In this document: one piece after another, positions 15,294-23,829 of the stretch | How the letters are laid out: every line of letters starts with the position of its first letter | How positions within the stretch are numbered: position 1 is the stretch's first letter | Assembly: GCA_964459465.1 (NCBI GenBank) | Contig: CAYWLR010000008.1 | Location: 68,353 to 132,352 of the forward strand | Direction of reading: 5' to 3' | Source of the DNA: CALAMC01 sp964459465 | GTDB lineage: Bacteria; Zixibacteria; MSB-5A5; GN15; PGXB01 | DNA: 64,000 nucleotides | Translations under genes and position numbers: made by a program | Notes under the pieces: model-generated | Database searches by the model: none | Told to the model about the DNA's origin: nothing | What the model saw: only the letters and a program-made list of their open reading frames with translations

Positions 15294-15815
15294 ATGGTCG
15301 TTAGAAAAAGACTTGATATAACAGGCAAAGCGGTGGCTTTCGTCACCACAACAGCTACCGAATGGAAGCCCGTGTTTAAAAACAAGAAGATTGCCATGGC
15401 CGTACTAAAGCAATTCGATGAATCTTTAAAGTATTTCGATGTTGCCCTGCTTGGTTATGTACTTATGCCGTCGCATTTGCACGCCCTGTTAGGATTCAAA
15501 GATATTTCAAAGCTGTCGAAATTCATGCAGAGCTTTAAAATATTGAGCTCTAAAAAGGTTAAACAACTTCCAGAAATAAGAAAAATTAATATGATTCGAA
15601 AAGGTGGTTCATTTTCGTTATGGAAAACACGATTCGATGATTTGTTGATTACATCGGAAAAGCAGTTTAAGATTAAATTAGAGTACATTCACAATAATCC
15701 GGTTAAGGCCGGCTTGACTGACGTGGCAGAAGGATGGATGTATTCCAGCGCCTCGGATTGGATATCCGGTAGAAGCGGACCTTTGAAGGTCGACAAAGAT
15801 TTCGGTTGGTTATAA
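15294..15815 (+). CDS. REP-associated tyrosine transposase (RAYT, Y1/IS200-like TnpA)
   Basis: A 173-residue single-strand DNA transposase of the Y1 HUH family. The HUH motif is HLH in VLMPSHLHALLGF (about residue 60). The catalytic Tyr lies in LEYIHNNPVKAGL (about residue 128), the signature that separates RAYTs from plain IS200 enzymes. SLWKTRFDDLLI precedes it, as usual. RAYTs act on short palindromes (REP sequences), and such palindromes flank this gene on both sides. The C-terminal 40 codons are duplicated downstream as part of a tandem repeat, so copies of the gene's end exist without its front. Length is complete. It lies 110 bases after the last CRISPR repeat. Confidence 0.9.
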   Translation: MVVRKRLDITGKAVAFVTTTATEWKPVFKNKKIAMAVLKQFDESLKYFDVALLGYVLMPSHLHALLGFKDISKLSKFMQSFKILSSKKVKQLPEIRKINMIRKGGSFSLWKTRFDDLLITSEKQFKIKLEYIHNNPVKAGLTDVAEGWMYSSASDWISGRSGPLKVDKDFGWL

Positions 15816-16351
15816 ATGAACGAAGAGGGGCAGATGTGGACATCTGCCGCCCACTTGAATCCGGTTAAGGCCGGCTTGACTGACGTGGCAGAAGGATGGA
15901 TGTATTCCAGCGCCTCGGATTGGATATCCGGTAGAAGCGGACCTTTGAAGGTCGACAAAGATTTCGGTTGGTTATAAATGAACGAAGAGGGGCAGATGTG
16001 GACATCTGCCGCCCACTTGAAGCGGACCTTTGAAGGTCGACAATGATTTCGGTTGGTTATAAATGAACGAAGAGGGGCAGATGTGGATATCTGCCGCCCA
16101 CTTGAAATCCGGTAGAAGCGGACCTTTGAAGGTCGACAAAGATTTCGGTTGGTTATAAATGNNNNNNNNNNNNNNNNNNNNNNNNNNNNNNNNNNNNNNN
16201 NNNNNNNNNNNNNNNNNNNNNNNNNNNNNNNNNNNNNNNNNNNNNNNNNNNNNNNNNNNNNGTAGAAGCGGACCTTTGAAGGTCGACAAAGATTTCGGTT
16301 GGTTATAAATGAACGAGGAGGGGCAGATGTGGACATCTGCCGCCCACTTGA
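15696..16351. repeat. tandem array of the RAYT 3' end with palindromic tail
   Basis: Unit 1 (15696-15857) spans the last 40 codons of the RAYT gene plus its tail. Unit 2 (15858-16019) is a full 162-base copy. Units 3 (16020-16105) and 4 (16106 into the gap) are shortened copies, and another copy ends at 16351 after the gap. Each tail carries GACCTTTGAAGGTC, a palindrome, and GGCAGATGT-GG-ACATCTGCC, a perfect 9-bp hairpin. Unit 3 has GGATATCTGCC, which keeps pairing through a G-U wobble. The true copy number is unknown because of the N run. Confidence 0.9.
16162..16261. other. assembly gap (100 Ns) inside the tandem repeat
   Basis: Exactly 100 Ns, the conventional filler for a gap of unknown size. 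It interrupts a repeat unit on both sides, so the assembler most likely failed on the tandem repeat. Further copies or other sequence may be missing. Confidence 0.97.
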
Positions 16352-16571
16352 GTCTGGGGCGATAAGCTGATTGTCGGGGGAGGTTTCACCACCGCTGGGG
16401 GGATCGATGTGAATCGTATTGCCGCCTGGGGGCCGCAATAATAAATTAAACGGCGTCAGGAAGAGGTTCCAGATGCCGCTCAATACCCATAGCACTTAGC
16501 CCTTGCCTTAACAATGAATTGTGTCTATTTTGAGGGCTGTCTTATAAATAGAAAAGATATCAAGATAAGTT

Positions 16572-16594
16572 GTCGAAACCGCAGGGGTTTCGAC
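16572..16594. repeat. perfect hairpin just upstream of tatC
   Basis: GTCGAAACC-GCAGG-GGTTTCGAC, a 9-bp stem with a 5-base loop, ends 11 bases before the tatC ATG. It may be a relative of the GTCGGGTT..AACCCGAC repeats elsewhere in the window, or a local regulatory hairpin. Between 16352 and 16571 I see nothing else recognisable. Confidence 0.55.
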
Positions 16595-16605
16595 CTAAAA
16601 GAATT

Positions 16606-17352
16606 ATGTCTGACGAAGAAAAAAAAGAGAAGACCAAATCCGAGATGCCGTTTCTGGATCATATCGAGGAACTGCGCTGGCGGTTGATCAAGTCCATTTT
16701 ATCGGTTGCCGTGATGGCCATCCTGGCCTTTATCTTCGCCGATGAACTTTATAAATTCATCACCTACCCACTGGGCGACACCAAACTATACTTTACCGAG
16801 GTTACCGGGTCGTTTTATGCCTATATGAAACTGGCTCTTTATACCGGAATAATCGCCGCCGCACCGATTGTTTTCTATCAACTCTGGAAATTTATCGGCC
16901 CCGGCCTTTATGCCACCGAAAAAAAGGTCATAATCCCGCTGGTTTTCTGGTCCACCATACTGTTTTTAATCGGGGCCTCTTTCTGTTTTTTCTTCGTTCT
17001 TCCGTTTGCCATTGAATTTTTAACCGGTTATGGCGCCGATATCATGACGCCGATTATCACCGTTTCGAGTTATATATCTTTTGCCGGGATGATGATTTTG
17101 GCCTTCGGTTTTGCTTTCGAACTGCCGGTTGTCGGCTATTTTCTGGGGAAAATCGGGATTGTATCATCACGGGGCCTGTCCAAAATCAGGCCCTATGCCA
17201 TTGTGGCTATTTTGATTATCGCGGCGATATTGACGCCGACACCCGATGTTTTCACCCAGCTTTTGCTGGCCGTACCCCTGATGTTGCTTTTTGAGTTGAC
17301 CATATATTTGGTGAAATTCACCGGTAAAAAAGAAAAAGAGCTTGAAAAATAG
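16606..17352 (+). CDS. tatC: Sec-independent protein translocase TatC
   Basis: Core receptor of the twin-arginine export pathway in the inner membrane; binds RR signal peptides. The 248 residues have six hydrophobic helices and the conserved N-terminal block MPFLDHIEELRWRLIKS, plus the periplasmic FYAYMKLALYTGIIAAAPIVFYQLWKFIGPGLY and ILTPTPDVFTQ near helix 5. ATG 16606 was chosen; a TTG at 16570 would start translation inside the hairpin. No tatA is next to it. It marks the right edge of the accessory island. Confidence 0.95.
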   Translation: MSDEEKKEKTKSEMPFLDHIEELRWRLIKSILSVAVMAILAFIFADELYKFITYPLGDTKLYFTEVTGSFYAYMKLALYTGIIAAAPIVFYQLWKFIGPGLYATEKKVIIPLVFWSTILFLIGASFCFFFVLPFAIEFLTGYGADIMTPIITVSSYISFAGMMILAFGFAFELPVVGYFLGKIGIVSSRGLSKIRPYAIVAILIIAAILTPTPDVFTQLLLAVPLMLLFELTIYLVKFTGKKEKELEK

Positions 17353-17425
17353 AATGATATCCATACATTTGAATCGTATCTATTAATTAATCTGCGCAAG
17401 GAATTACAAATAGAGGAGAAGGACA

Positions 17426-18340
17426 ATGAATCCGATTCAGAAGTGGGCTATAGCGGTAAGGGCACCGTTTTTTACGGGTATTATTATACCGGTTTTATTC
17501 GGCGCGACTCTGGCTTTTTATGAAAGCGGGCAATTCAACTGGACGACCTTTTTGGTGACGCTGTTCGGGGCGATTTTCGCCCACGCTGCCGCCAATATGG
17601 CCAACGACTACTTTGACCATAAGACTACCGATGATGAAATAAATGAAAATTATACTCCCTTTTCCGGCGGCAGTCGCGTTATTCAGAATAAACTTATGAG
17701 TCCGAAAACGGTTCTGGCCGGAGCATTCATATTCTGGGCTTTGGCGCTGGCCTGCGGGGTATATCTGACGATGGTGACTCCCGGTTACTGGGTTTTAATT
17801 ATCGCCGCGGCCGGATTTATCGGCGGGTTTTTCTATACCGCTACCCGCTTTGCGTTTTCCTATCGGGGTCTGGGCGAAGTCATGATTCATATCAATTTCG
17901 GGATTCTTCCGGTGCTGGGCGCTTATTATGTCCAGACCGGGCATTTCAGCTGGTCGGCCTTCTGGACGTCGTTTCCGATCGGCTTTTTGATCACGGCTAT
18001 TCTGTATATCAACCAGTATCCCGATTATGACGCCGATAAAGTTGTTGGCAAAAACCATCTGGTGGTGCGGCAGGGCAAGAAGGCCGCTATAGCCGGTTAT
18101 TATTTTTTAATTTTCGGAAGCTATGCCGGGGTGGTGCTGGCCGTCATTTTCGGCCAATTAAGCCCGTATTCATTGATCGCTCTGCTGTCGCTTCCCGTCG
18201 CCCTCAAAACCGTGCGCATTTTCAGCCGTGAATACGAGAAAATAAAAGAACTTATACCGGCCATGGCCGGGACGGTCCAAACCCATTTACTGGTGGGGGC
18301 GTTGATGTCGGCCGGATGTGTCGCCGGGGCGCTCCTATAA
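17426..18340 (+). CDS. menA: UbiA-family prenyltransferase, probably 1,4-dihydroxy-2-naphthoate prenyltransferase
   Basis: An integral membrane enzyme that attaches a polyprenyl chain to an aromatic quinone precursor; menaquinone synthesis is likely. The 304 residues form about nine helices. The first Asp-rich motif reads ANDYFDHKTTDDE (about residue 58) and the second NQYPDYDADKVVGKNHLVVRQG (about residue 195), the usual Mg-diphosphate sites. The pattern of the second motif fits MenA better than UbiA. A good ribosome site (GAGGAGAAGG) precedes the ATG. It is 73 bases after tatC. Confidence 0.85.
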   Translation: MNPIQKWAIAVRAPFFTGIIIPVLFGATLAFYESGQFNWTTFLVTLFGAIFAHAAANMANDYFDHKTTDDEINENYTPFSGGSRVIQNKLMSPKTVLAGAFIFWALALACGVYLTMVTPGYWVLIIAAAGFIGGFFYTATRFAFSYRGLGEVMIHINFGILPVLGAYYVQTGHFSWSAFWTSFPIGFLITAILYINQYPDYDADKVVGKNHLVVRQGKKAAIAGYYFLIFGSYAGVVLAVIFGQLSPYSLIALLSLPVALKTVRIFSREYEKIKELIPAMAGTVQTHLLVGALMSAGCVAGALL

Positions 18341-18401
18341 ACGGGCCCCGATGGGTCTTGACTTTACACTGATTGAGATATAGATTTTAATAAATAATAA
18401 A

Positions 18402-18473
18402 GCGGGCGTAATTCAGCGGTAGAATGCAAGCTTCCCAAGCTTGACGTCGAGGGTTCGACTCCCTTCGCCCGCT
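18402..18473 (+). tRNA. tRNA-Gly (anticodon CCC)
   Basis: A 72-base cloverleaf: acceptor GCGGGCG / CGCCCGC, D-arm ATTC-AGCGGTA-GAAT, anticodon arm CAAGC-TTCCCAA-GCTTG with anticodon CCC, a 5-base variable loop, and T-arm GAGGG-TTCGACT-CCCTT. CCA is not encoded. It lies alone between the prenyltransferase and the DUF512 gene, with no integrase beside it. Confidence 0.95.
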
Positions 18474-18485
18474 TAATTTTATGCC

Positions 18486-19769
18486 ATGAAAGTACAGTCG
18501 ATACATCCCGATTCGCCGCTTTTCGGATATGTCCGCAAAGGGTGGCAACTGGTGTCTGTCAATGAACAGCCGGTGGCCGATACGCTGGACTTCCAGTTCA
18601 AGGCGGCCGACGACACTCTGTCGCTTGTTTTTAAAAATCCCGGCGGTGCTGCAAGCAAATTCGATTTCGGCATCGACCGTCCCCATGATTTGGGCCTCAT
18701 TTTCGAAGACGACAAAATCCTGCGGTGCAAAGCCAACTGCATTTTCTGTTTCGTCCATCAGCAGCCCAAAGGGATGCGCCGCTCGCTCTATGTCAAGGAC
18801 GATGATTTCCGCCTGTCATTTAAGCATGGCAATTTCATTACTTTATCGAATCTGACGGAAACCGATATAAAACGGATTATTGACCAGAATTTGTCGCCCT
18901 TGTATGTATCCGTGCACGCCACCGATGATAGTCTTAGGCGTTGTTTGCTGCGCAATGAAAAGCTGGAACCGATTATCCCGCTTTTGAGACGCCTAATAAA
19001 AGCCGGGATTGTATTTCATACACAGGTCGTGGTTTGCCCGGGTATAAACGATGGCACCGCTTTAAATCGTACCATAGAGGACCTGGCGTCACTTTATCCG
19101 GGCGTGCAAACGATAGGCATTGTGCCGGTCGGGTTGACAAAATATCGCCAGAGACTGACACGCCTTAAGCCCTATGATAAATCCGGCGCAGGGGAGATGA
19201 TCGATCTGATTGCGACTTATCAAGGCGCATTTCTCGTCAAATATGGCACGCGTCTGGTTTTCGCGGCCGATGAATTCTATGTTCTGGCCGACCGCGATAT
19301 CCCCCGTCTTTCCGAATACGAAGAAATGGAGCAATTCGAGAACGGCATCGGGATGCTTCGCTGGACCATCACCCAATTTAATCGCCGACGGAAATCGTTG
19401 TCCAAAATGAAATCGAAAAAGCGTGTTGCGCTTTTGACCGGAACCTCGGCCCATGCGACTCTGAAAAGGGCAATAATCGGACCGCTCGTGAAGAATACCG
19501 GACTCGCGATTGACATTATTCCCGTCGAGAATAAATTCTGGGGCAAGACGGTGACGGTCAGCGGCCTGTTGACCGGAGGTGACATAGGCCGGGCCGTGAA
19601 GCGTTTGGACGGGGCTTATGATATCATCCTGTTGCCGCCCAACTGCCTGAATGATGATAACCTGTTTTTGGACGACATGAACGTGCAAGACCTGAAGAGA
19701 AAACTCAACGCCGATATTCGTATCGGAAGTTATTTCATCGCCAATTCCATATACGAGGCCGTGTCATGA
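18486..19769 (+). CDS. DUF512 family protein (PDZ plus radical-SAM-like Fe-S domain)
   Basis: A 427-residue protein with an N-terminal PDZ-like segment (VQSIHPDSPLFGYVRKGWQLVSVN), then a Cys cluster C81-KAN-C85-IF-C88 of radical-SAM type, followed by a TIM-barrel-like region (PLYVSVHATDD, HTQVVVCPGINDG) and the C-terminal DUF512 domain. The family is widespread in Clostridia and other deep phyla and often lies directly before der, as it does here with a 4-base overlap. The biochemical role is unknown; a link to ribosome assembly through Der is speculative. Confidence 0.88.
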   Translation: MKVQSIHPDSPLFGYVRKGWQLVSVNEQPVADTLDFQFKAADDTLSLVFKNPGGAASKFDFGIDRPHDLGLIFEDDKILRCKANCIFCFVHQQPKGMRRSLYVKDDDFRLSFKHGNFITLSNLTETDIKRIIDQNLSPLYVSVHATDDSLRRCLLRNEKLEPIIPLLRRLIKAGIVFHTQVVVCPGINDGTALNRTIEDLASLYPGVQTIGIVPVGLTKYRQRLTRLKPYDKSGAGEMIDLIATYQGAFLVKYGTRLVFAADEFYVLADRDIPRLSEYEEMEQFENGIGMLRWTITQFNRRRKSLSKMKSKKRVALLTGTSAHATLKRAIIGPLVKNTGLAIDIIPVENKFWGKTVTVSGLLTGGDIGRAVKRLDGAYDIILLPPNCLNDDNLFLDDMNVQDLKRKLNADIRIGSYFIANSIYEAVS

Positions 19770-21076
19770 GCCTTCCTCTGGTCGCCATCATCGGTCGTCC
19801 CAATGTCGGCAAGTCGTCGGTTTTCAACCGTTTCCTTAGAAGAAAAATCGCCATTGTCGATGACAAACCGGGCATAACGCGAGACCGCAACTATGCTTTG
19901 TGCGACTGGAATGGCCGGGAGTTTTATCTGATCGATACCGGGGGCATGATACCGGAGACGGCCAAAGGAATCGACCGCCTGGTTCTGGAACAGGCCGAAG
20001 AAGCCGTCATGCAGGCCGATCTGACGTTGTTCGTCGTCGATTGCCAGACGGGCATTGACCGGGCCGATGAATTGATCGCGCGGCGGCTTCAGAAATCAAA
20101 ACGCAAAGTCCTGCTTCTGGTCAACAAGGCCGACAATGATAATGTCGCCGTCGAACGATTTGCTTTCTACAAACTCGGTCTCGATGAACCCTGCCCCGTT
20201 TCGGCCAATACCGGTTACGGTGTCGGTGACGCTCTGGATAAATTGGTCGAACTCCTTCCGCACGAGGCAGACGACAAAATGGCCGGTGATGCCGTTCGTA
20301 TTGCCATTATCGGTCGCCCCAATGTCGGCAAATCGTCGTTTATAAATACACTTATAGGCGAAGAGCGCGTCATTGTTTCGCCGGTGCCGGGAACCACTCG
20401 CGATGCCGTCGATACGCCTTTCGAATACGATGGGAAAAAATACATCTTGATCGATACCGCCGGACTGCGCCGTAAAACCAAAGTCAAAGAAGACCTGGAA
20501 TTTTTCATGACGCTTCGCACCTTGCGGGCAATCGAGGGATGTCATGTGGCGGTGGTGCTGGTGGATGCCTCCGAAGGGTTGTCGGTGCAGGATCTTAAAG
20601 TGATCGAAGACGCCGTCGAGGCCCGCCGGGCTATCGTCCTGGCCGTCAATAAATGGGATCTGGTCGAGAAAGATACTCATACGGCCGGCATTTTCACCGA
20701 ACAGGTGAAAACGTTTTTGGGCGTGCACGGTCATATCCCGCAAATATTTATATCCGCGCTAAGTGGTCAGCGCGTCGCCAAAACCCTGACGCTTATCGAT
20801 ACCGTTTATGAAAACTGGAATCGGCGCATACCGACCGCAGAATTGAATGCCTTCGTCGAAACCATGGTCGCCAAACAACCGCCCGCCGCGATACGGGGCA
20901 AGTATATCAACATATATTATGCGACGCAAACCGATGTTGCGCCGCCGACTTTCACCTTCTTCTGCAATCATCCCCAACTGCTCCAAAAAAGCTATTTGCG
21001 ATATATCGACAATCGTCTCCGTGAGAGTTATGATTTTGCCGGTGTGCCCTTCCGGATAAAATTTAAAAAAAGATAA
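19766..21076 (+). CDS. der: ribosome-associated GTPase Der (EngA)
   Basis: An essential tandem-GTPase needed for 50S ribosomal subunit assembly. The 436 residues contain two G domains with Walker A motifs GRPNVGKSSVFNRF (about residue 8) and GRPNVGKSSFINTL (about 180), their DTGG/DTAG G3 motifs (LIDTGGM, LIDTAGLRRKTK), NKxD-type G4 motifs (VNKAD, VNKWD), and the C-terminal KH-like domain ending YDFAGVPFRIKFKKR. The start overlaps the DUF512 stop by 4 bases, so it is translationally coupled. Confidence 0.97.
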   Translation: MSLPLVAIIGRPNVGKSSVFNRFLRRKIAIVDDKPGITRDRNYALCDWNGREFYLIDTGGMIPETAKGIDRLVLEQAEEAVMQADLTLFVVDCQTGIDRADELIARRLQKSKRKVLLLVNKADNDNVAVERFAFYKLGLDEPCPVSANTGYGVGDALDKLVELLPHEADDKMAGDAVRIAIIGRPNVGKSSFINTLIGEERVIVSPVPGTTRDAVDTPFEYDGKKYILIDTAGLRRKTKVKEDLEFFMTLRTLRAIEGCHVAVVLVDASEGLSVQDLKVIEDAVEARRAIVLAVNKWDLVEKDTHTAGIFTEQVKTFLGVHGHIPQIFISALSGQRVAKTLTLIDTVYENWNRRIPTAELNAFVETMVAKQPPAAIRGKYINIYYATQTDVAPPTFTFFCNHPQLLQKSYLRYIDNRLRESYDFAGVPFRIKFKKR

Positions 21077-21146
21077 ATATATTTTCATATTTTCATCCCT
21101 CCGGACTGGCCCTTAATTCAGGCGGTTTTATGCCGAATAATTGATT

Positions 21147-22442
21147 ATGAAGGTTAAAAGCGTCATCGAAACCCGGGTTCTTGATCTCGAATCAAGGCTG
21201 GAAGAGACGTCGCTTAAGCTTAGCGATTTGTCCACTATGGCCACGCTGGTAACGTCGCTTCTGGATATCGAAAGCATCCTGTCGGTGGCTATGGAAATGG
21301 CCATCCGCATGGCCGGCGGCGAGGTCGGCGCCATTCTTATCGAAGAAAATAATGAGCTCGTTTCGCGGATTACCTGGGGAGTCGATGACGCGCTGGTAAA
21401 AAGTATTCGGTATCGGGATGGCGAAGACGTGGCTTCTTTCGCTTTCCACAAACAGACGCCGGTCGTGGAGAATGCATATAATTTCCCCGTTGAGCACGGG
21501 CCTCGTATTGAAAGTCTTCTGGCCATGCCGATTTCTTCGCGGGCCAGATGTCATGGCACGATTTTAATTATTAACAAAACCAGTGGAACGGGGTTTACGG
21601 ACGCCGACAAGGAAAATCTCAAACTGCTGGCGCAATTCGCCGCGATTGCGATCGATAATTCCATGCTTCTCAAAGAATCCCTTGTCAAGCAGAAGATGGA
21701 GCAGGAGTTGGTCACCGCGACCGAAATTCAAAGCGCCATATTGCCGGACAAAGATATTAAAATCAACGGGGTTGAAATAGGGACATTATATATTCCGGCC
21801 CGGCAGGTTGGCGGCGATTTCTATGATATCATCCGCATTAACGACGACGAATTCATGATCGTGATCGGCGACGTCTCCAATAAAGGCGTTCCGGCGGCGC
21901 TGGTGATGTCGGCTACCATAGCCATTATAAGGTCACAGTTGACCCAATTCGCGGTCATCAATCCTTCGGACCTTATGTCGCACATAAATAAAATTCTGTG
22001 CACCGGTATCATTAAATCCGAATCGATGTTTGTCACTTTATTCATTGCTCGTTTCGACCTGGCCAGGCGGAGGCTTGTATATTGTAACGCCGGCCATCCA
22101 CCGCCGATGTACTGGAACGCACGCGAAGACAAGGTCAAGGGTCTAAAAATCGGCGGGCCATTTGTGGGCCAATTTGATGATATTGCATATAAATTGGGAG
22201 AGGAAGCGGTGGAAAACGGTGACCATTTTTTTGCCTTTACCGATGGTTTAACCGAGGCCGCCGATGCCAAAAGCCGGCTATTTGGTCTGGAGCGGGCACA
22301 GCAGGTATTTATGGCGACTCGCAATTTGACCGCCCAGGCATTTTGCGAACAAGCCAGAGACTATGTCGAACGTTTCAGCCGTGACGGTGATGCCGGAAAT
22401 GTCGACGATTTGACGATATTGAAAATAATCATGAGGTTTTGA
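21147..22442 (+). CDS. GAF-domain PP2C-type (SpoIIE/RsbU) serine phosphatase
   Basis: A cytosolic phosphatase that would remove phosphate from a STAS-type anti-anti-sigma factor. The 431 residues show an N-terminal coiled segment, a GAF domain (about 30-180) and a SpoIIE phosphatase domain (about 210-430) with metal-binding signatures VGGDFYDIIRINDDEFMIVIGDVSNKGVPAALVM, YCNAGHPPPM and FAFTDGLTEAAD near the C-terminus. The start is ATG 21147; a TTG six bases earlier is also possible. It heads a group with the kinase and STAS partner. The ligand of the GAF domain is unknown. Confidence 0.92.
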   Translation: MKVKSVIETRVLDLESRLEETSLKLSDLSTMATLVTSLLDIESILSVAMEMAIRMAGGEVGAILIEENNELVSRITWGVDDALVKSIRYRDGEDVASFAFHKQTPVVENAYNFPVEHGPRIESLLAMPISSRARCHGTILIINKTSGTGFTDADKENLKLLAQFAAIAIDNSMLLKESLVKQKMEQELVTATEIQSAILPDKDIKINGVEIGTLYIPARQVGGDFYDIIRINDDEFMIVIGDVSNKGVPAALVMSATIAIIRSQLTQFAVINPSDLMSHINKILCTGIIKSESMFVTLFIARFDLARRRLVYCNAGHPPPMYWNAREDKVKGLKIGGPFVGQFDDIAYKLGEEAVENGDHFFAFTDGLTEAADAKSRLFGLERAQQVFMATRNLTAQAFCEQARDYVERFSRDGDAGNVDDLTILKIIMRF

Positions 22443-22448
22443 TTAAAA

Positions 22449-22874
22449 TTGAAGCGGACCCAGTTCACATATTCATCTTGCCTGGAAGCGGAGGGCCGTA
22501 TGTTCGCCGATGTCAAAGCCTTTTTGGGCGCTTTCCCAATCAAGGATAAACGCCTGAACAATATTCTCCTGACAATTTCGGAGGCTTTTACCAATGCGCT
22601 GGTGCACGGTAATAAGCTGGATCCTTCCAAAAAGGTTGAGGTTATTCTGTCAATAAAGGATAGGGAATTAACTGCCGATATAATTGATGAAGGGGAGTGT
22701 GACCTGTCCTTTCTGCATGGCCGGGCACGGCCGGAGCCTATGGCAGAAGGCGGGCGTGGTATAGATCTGATTGAATGCTATACCGACAGCGTAGATTACC
22801 AAAAAGATGATAAGACGGGGGGATTGAAAATCTCCTTGAAATTTAATCTGGATATGAAAATAAGCGTAGGGTAG
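22449..22874 (+). CDS. anti-sigma regulatory kinase (RsbW/HATPase_c type)
   Basis: A GHKL-fold protein kinase expected to bind a sigma or other target and to phosphorylate the adjacent STAS protein. The 141 residues contain an N-box ISEAFTNALVHGN, a G1 box IIDEGECDLSF and a G2 box EGGRGIDLIECYTD, complete for the RsbW family. The start is TTG 22449, 6 bases after the phosphatase stop, with no strong ribosome site, which suggests coupling. Its partner could be a sigma factor elsewhere, or a flagellar or biofilm target. Confidence 0.88.
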   Translation: MKRTQFTYSSCLEAEGRMFADVKAFLGAFPIKDKRLNNILLTISEAFTNALVHGNKLDPSKKVEVILSIKDRELTADIIDEGECDLSFLHGRARPEPMAEGGRGIDLIECYTDSVDYQKDDKTGGLKISLKFNLDMKISVG

Positions 22875-22894
22875 CCATAAAAGCGGAGGAAATC

Positions 22895-23251
22895 ATGAAT
22901 TTTAACGTAAAAGACGCCGGCAATATTGCCATCGTGGAATTGAGCGGCCGACTGGACATGAGCAATGGTAACAAGCTGAAGGAAGTCGTCAAAGAAATGC
23001 TTCAAACCGGCAAGTCGCAGATTCACGTGAACCTGGCCGCCGTCGATTTTGTCAATAGTTCCGGCCTGGGCGCGCTGGTCTCAATAATGAAGGAAATCCG
23101 CTTGCACCGCGGTCGTCTGACCATGTCCGATCTTGTGGAATACGTTCGGGAAATATTCGATATCACGCAACTATCGCATATTTTCGAGATCTATTCGACT
23201 GAACGGGAAGCCCTGAATTCATACGAAGTCGGCGTTGGCGGAAAATCGTGA
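22895..23251 (+). CDS. STAS-domain anti-sigma factor antagonist (RsbV/SpoIIAA type)
   Basis: A 118-residue single STAS domain. The phosphorylation site region reads DFVNSSGLGALVSI with the serine pair at residues 55-56. It would be phosphorylated by the kinase just upstream and dephosphorylated by the PP2C protein. GGAGG precedes the ATG. The order phosphatase-kinase-STAS forms a complete partner switch; the final output is not visible in the window. Confidence 0.93.
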   Translation: MNFNVKDAGNIAIVELSGRLDMSNGNKLKEVVKEMLQTGKSQIHVNLAAVDFVNSSGLGALVSIMKEIRLHRGRLTMSDLVEYVREIFDITQLSHIFEIYSTEREALNSYEVGVGGKS

Positions 23252-23272
23252 CCATAAGCGGGAGATACATCT

Positions 23273-23680
23273 TTGGATATTACCCCTAAAAGTATTCTGA
23301 TTGTCGATGATGAGCTTCTGATTCGCGACCTGCTGTATGATTTTTTCAGTGAAAGAAACTGGCAGGTCACGGTATGCGAATCGGCCGACAAAGCCATGGA
23401 ACAGCTTAAAAATCGGCGTTTTGAGTTGGTCATTGTCGATCTAAAATTGCCCGAATCCGACGGAATATCACTGATCGGCAAAGTCAAAGCCTTTTTCCCC
23501 GATTTACCTATCCTGATTGTCACCGGCTTCCCCAGTCTGGAGTCGGCCATCGCCGCACTACGATTGAAAGTCGAAGACTATATCGTGAAGCCGTTTAATA
23601 TAAATAAGTTGTACAAGACGGCCGATTCCATTATCGAAAATCGACGACAAACGGTCAATAAATCAGTGGAAATGACCTAA
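23273..23680 (+). CDS. single-domain response regulator
   Basis: A 135-residue CheY-like receiver with no output domain. The phosphoacceptor is D56 in LVIVDLKLPESDG, with the acid pair in LIVDDE, Thr in ILIVTGFPS and Lys in DYIVKPFN. The start is TTG 23273, since no ATG is available near GGGAG upstream. The sequence LESAIAALRLKVEDYIVKPF resembles the receivers of NtrC-type regulators. It is downstream of the partner switch and before the kinase pair, so it may link the two. Confidence 0.9.
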   Translation: MDITPKSILIVDDELLIRDLLYDFFSERNWQVTVCESADKAMEQLKNRRFELVIVDLKLPESDGISLIGKVKAFFPDLPILIVTGFPSLESAIAALRLKVEDYIVKPFNINKLYKTADSIIENRRQTVNKSVEMT

Positions 23681-23829
23681 AATTATCGTCGGTAATCAGG
23701 CAAATTCCCGTCCGGGGCAATCGCATATAATCAAAATAAGACCTTGCGCAACAATATTGATTTAAGTTTTTTTATTGCGCCCCTGTTTAACGGGGAATAT
23801 TTTTCCCATCGGATAAGGGAGACGAGTTC

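Noticed and set aside
15689..16495. Long minus-strand frame containing unknown residues
   Set aside because: It runs through the tandem repeat and the N gap, antisense to the RAYT tail. An artefact of the repeat period and the Ns.
11662..16605. Search for cas1, cas2, cas4 or a second effector around the array
   Set aside because: No frame in this interval, or elsewhere in the window, shows such proteins.
18402..18473. tRNA-Gly as an integration site for an element
   Set aside because: No integrase and no repeated tRNA 3' end was seen nearby; the CRISPR island ends well before it.
19244..19260. TGGCACG-CGTC-TGGTT resembling a sigma-54 promoter
   Set aside because: Lies inside the DUF512 gene, lacks the GC of the -12 element, and no gene start follows.
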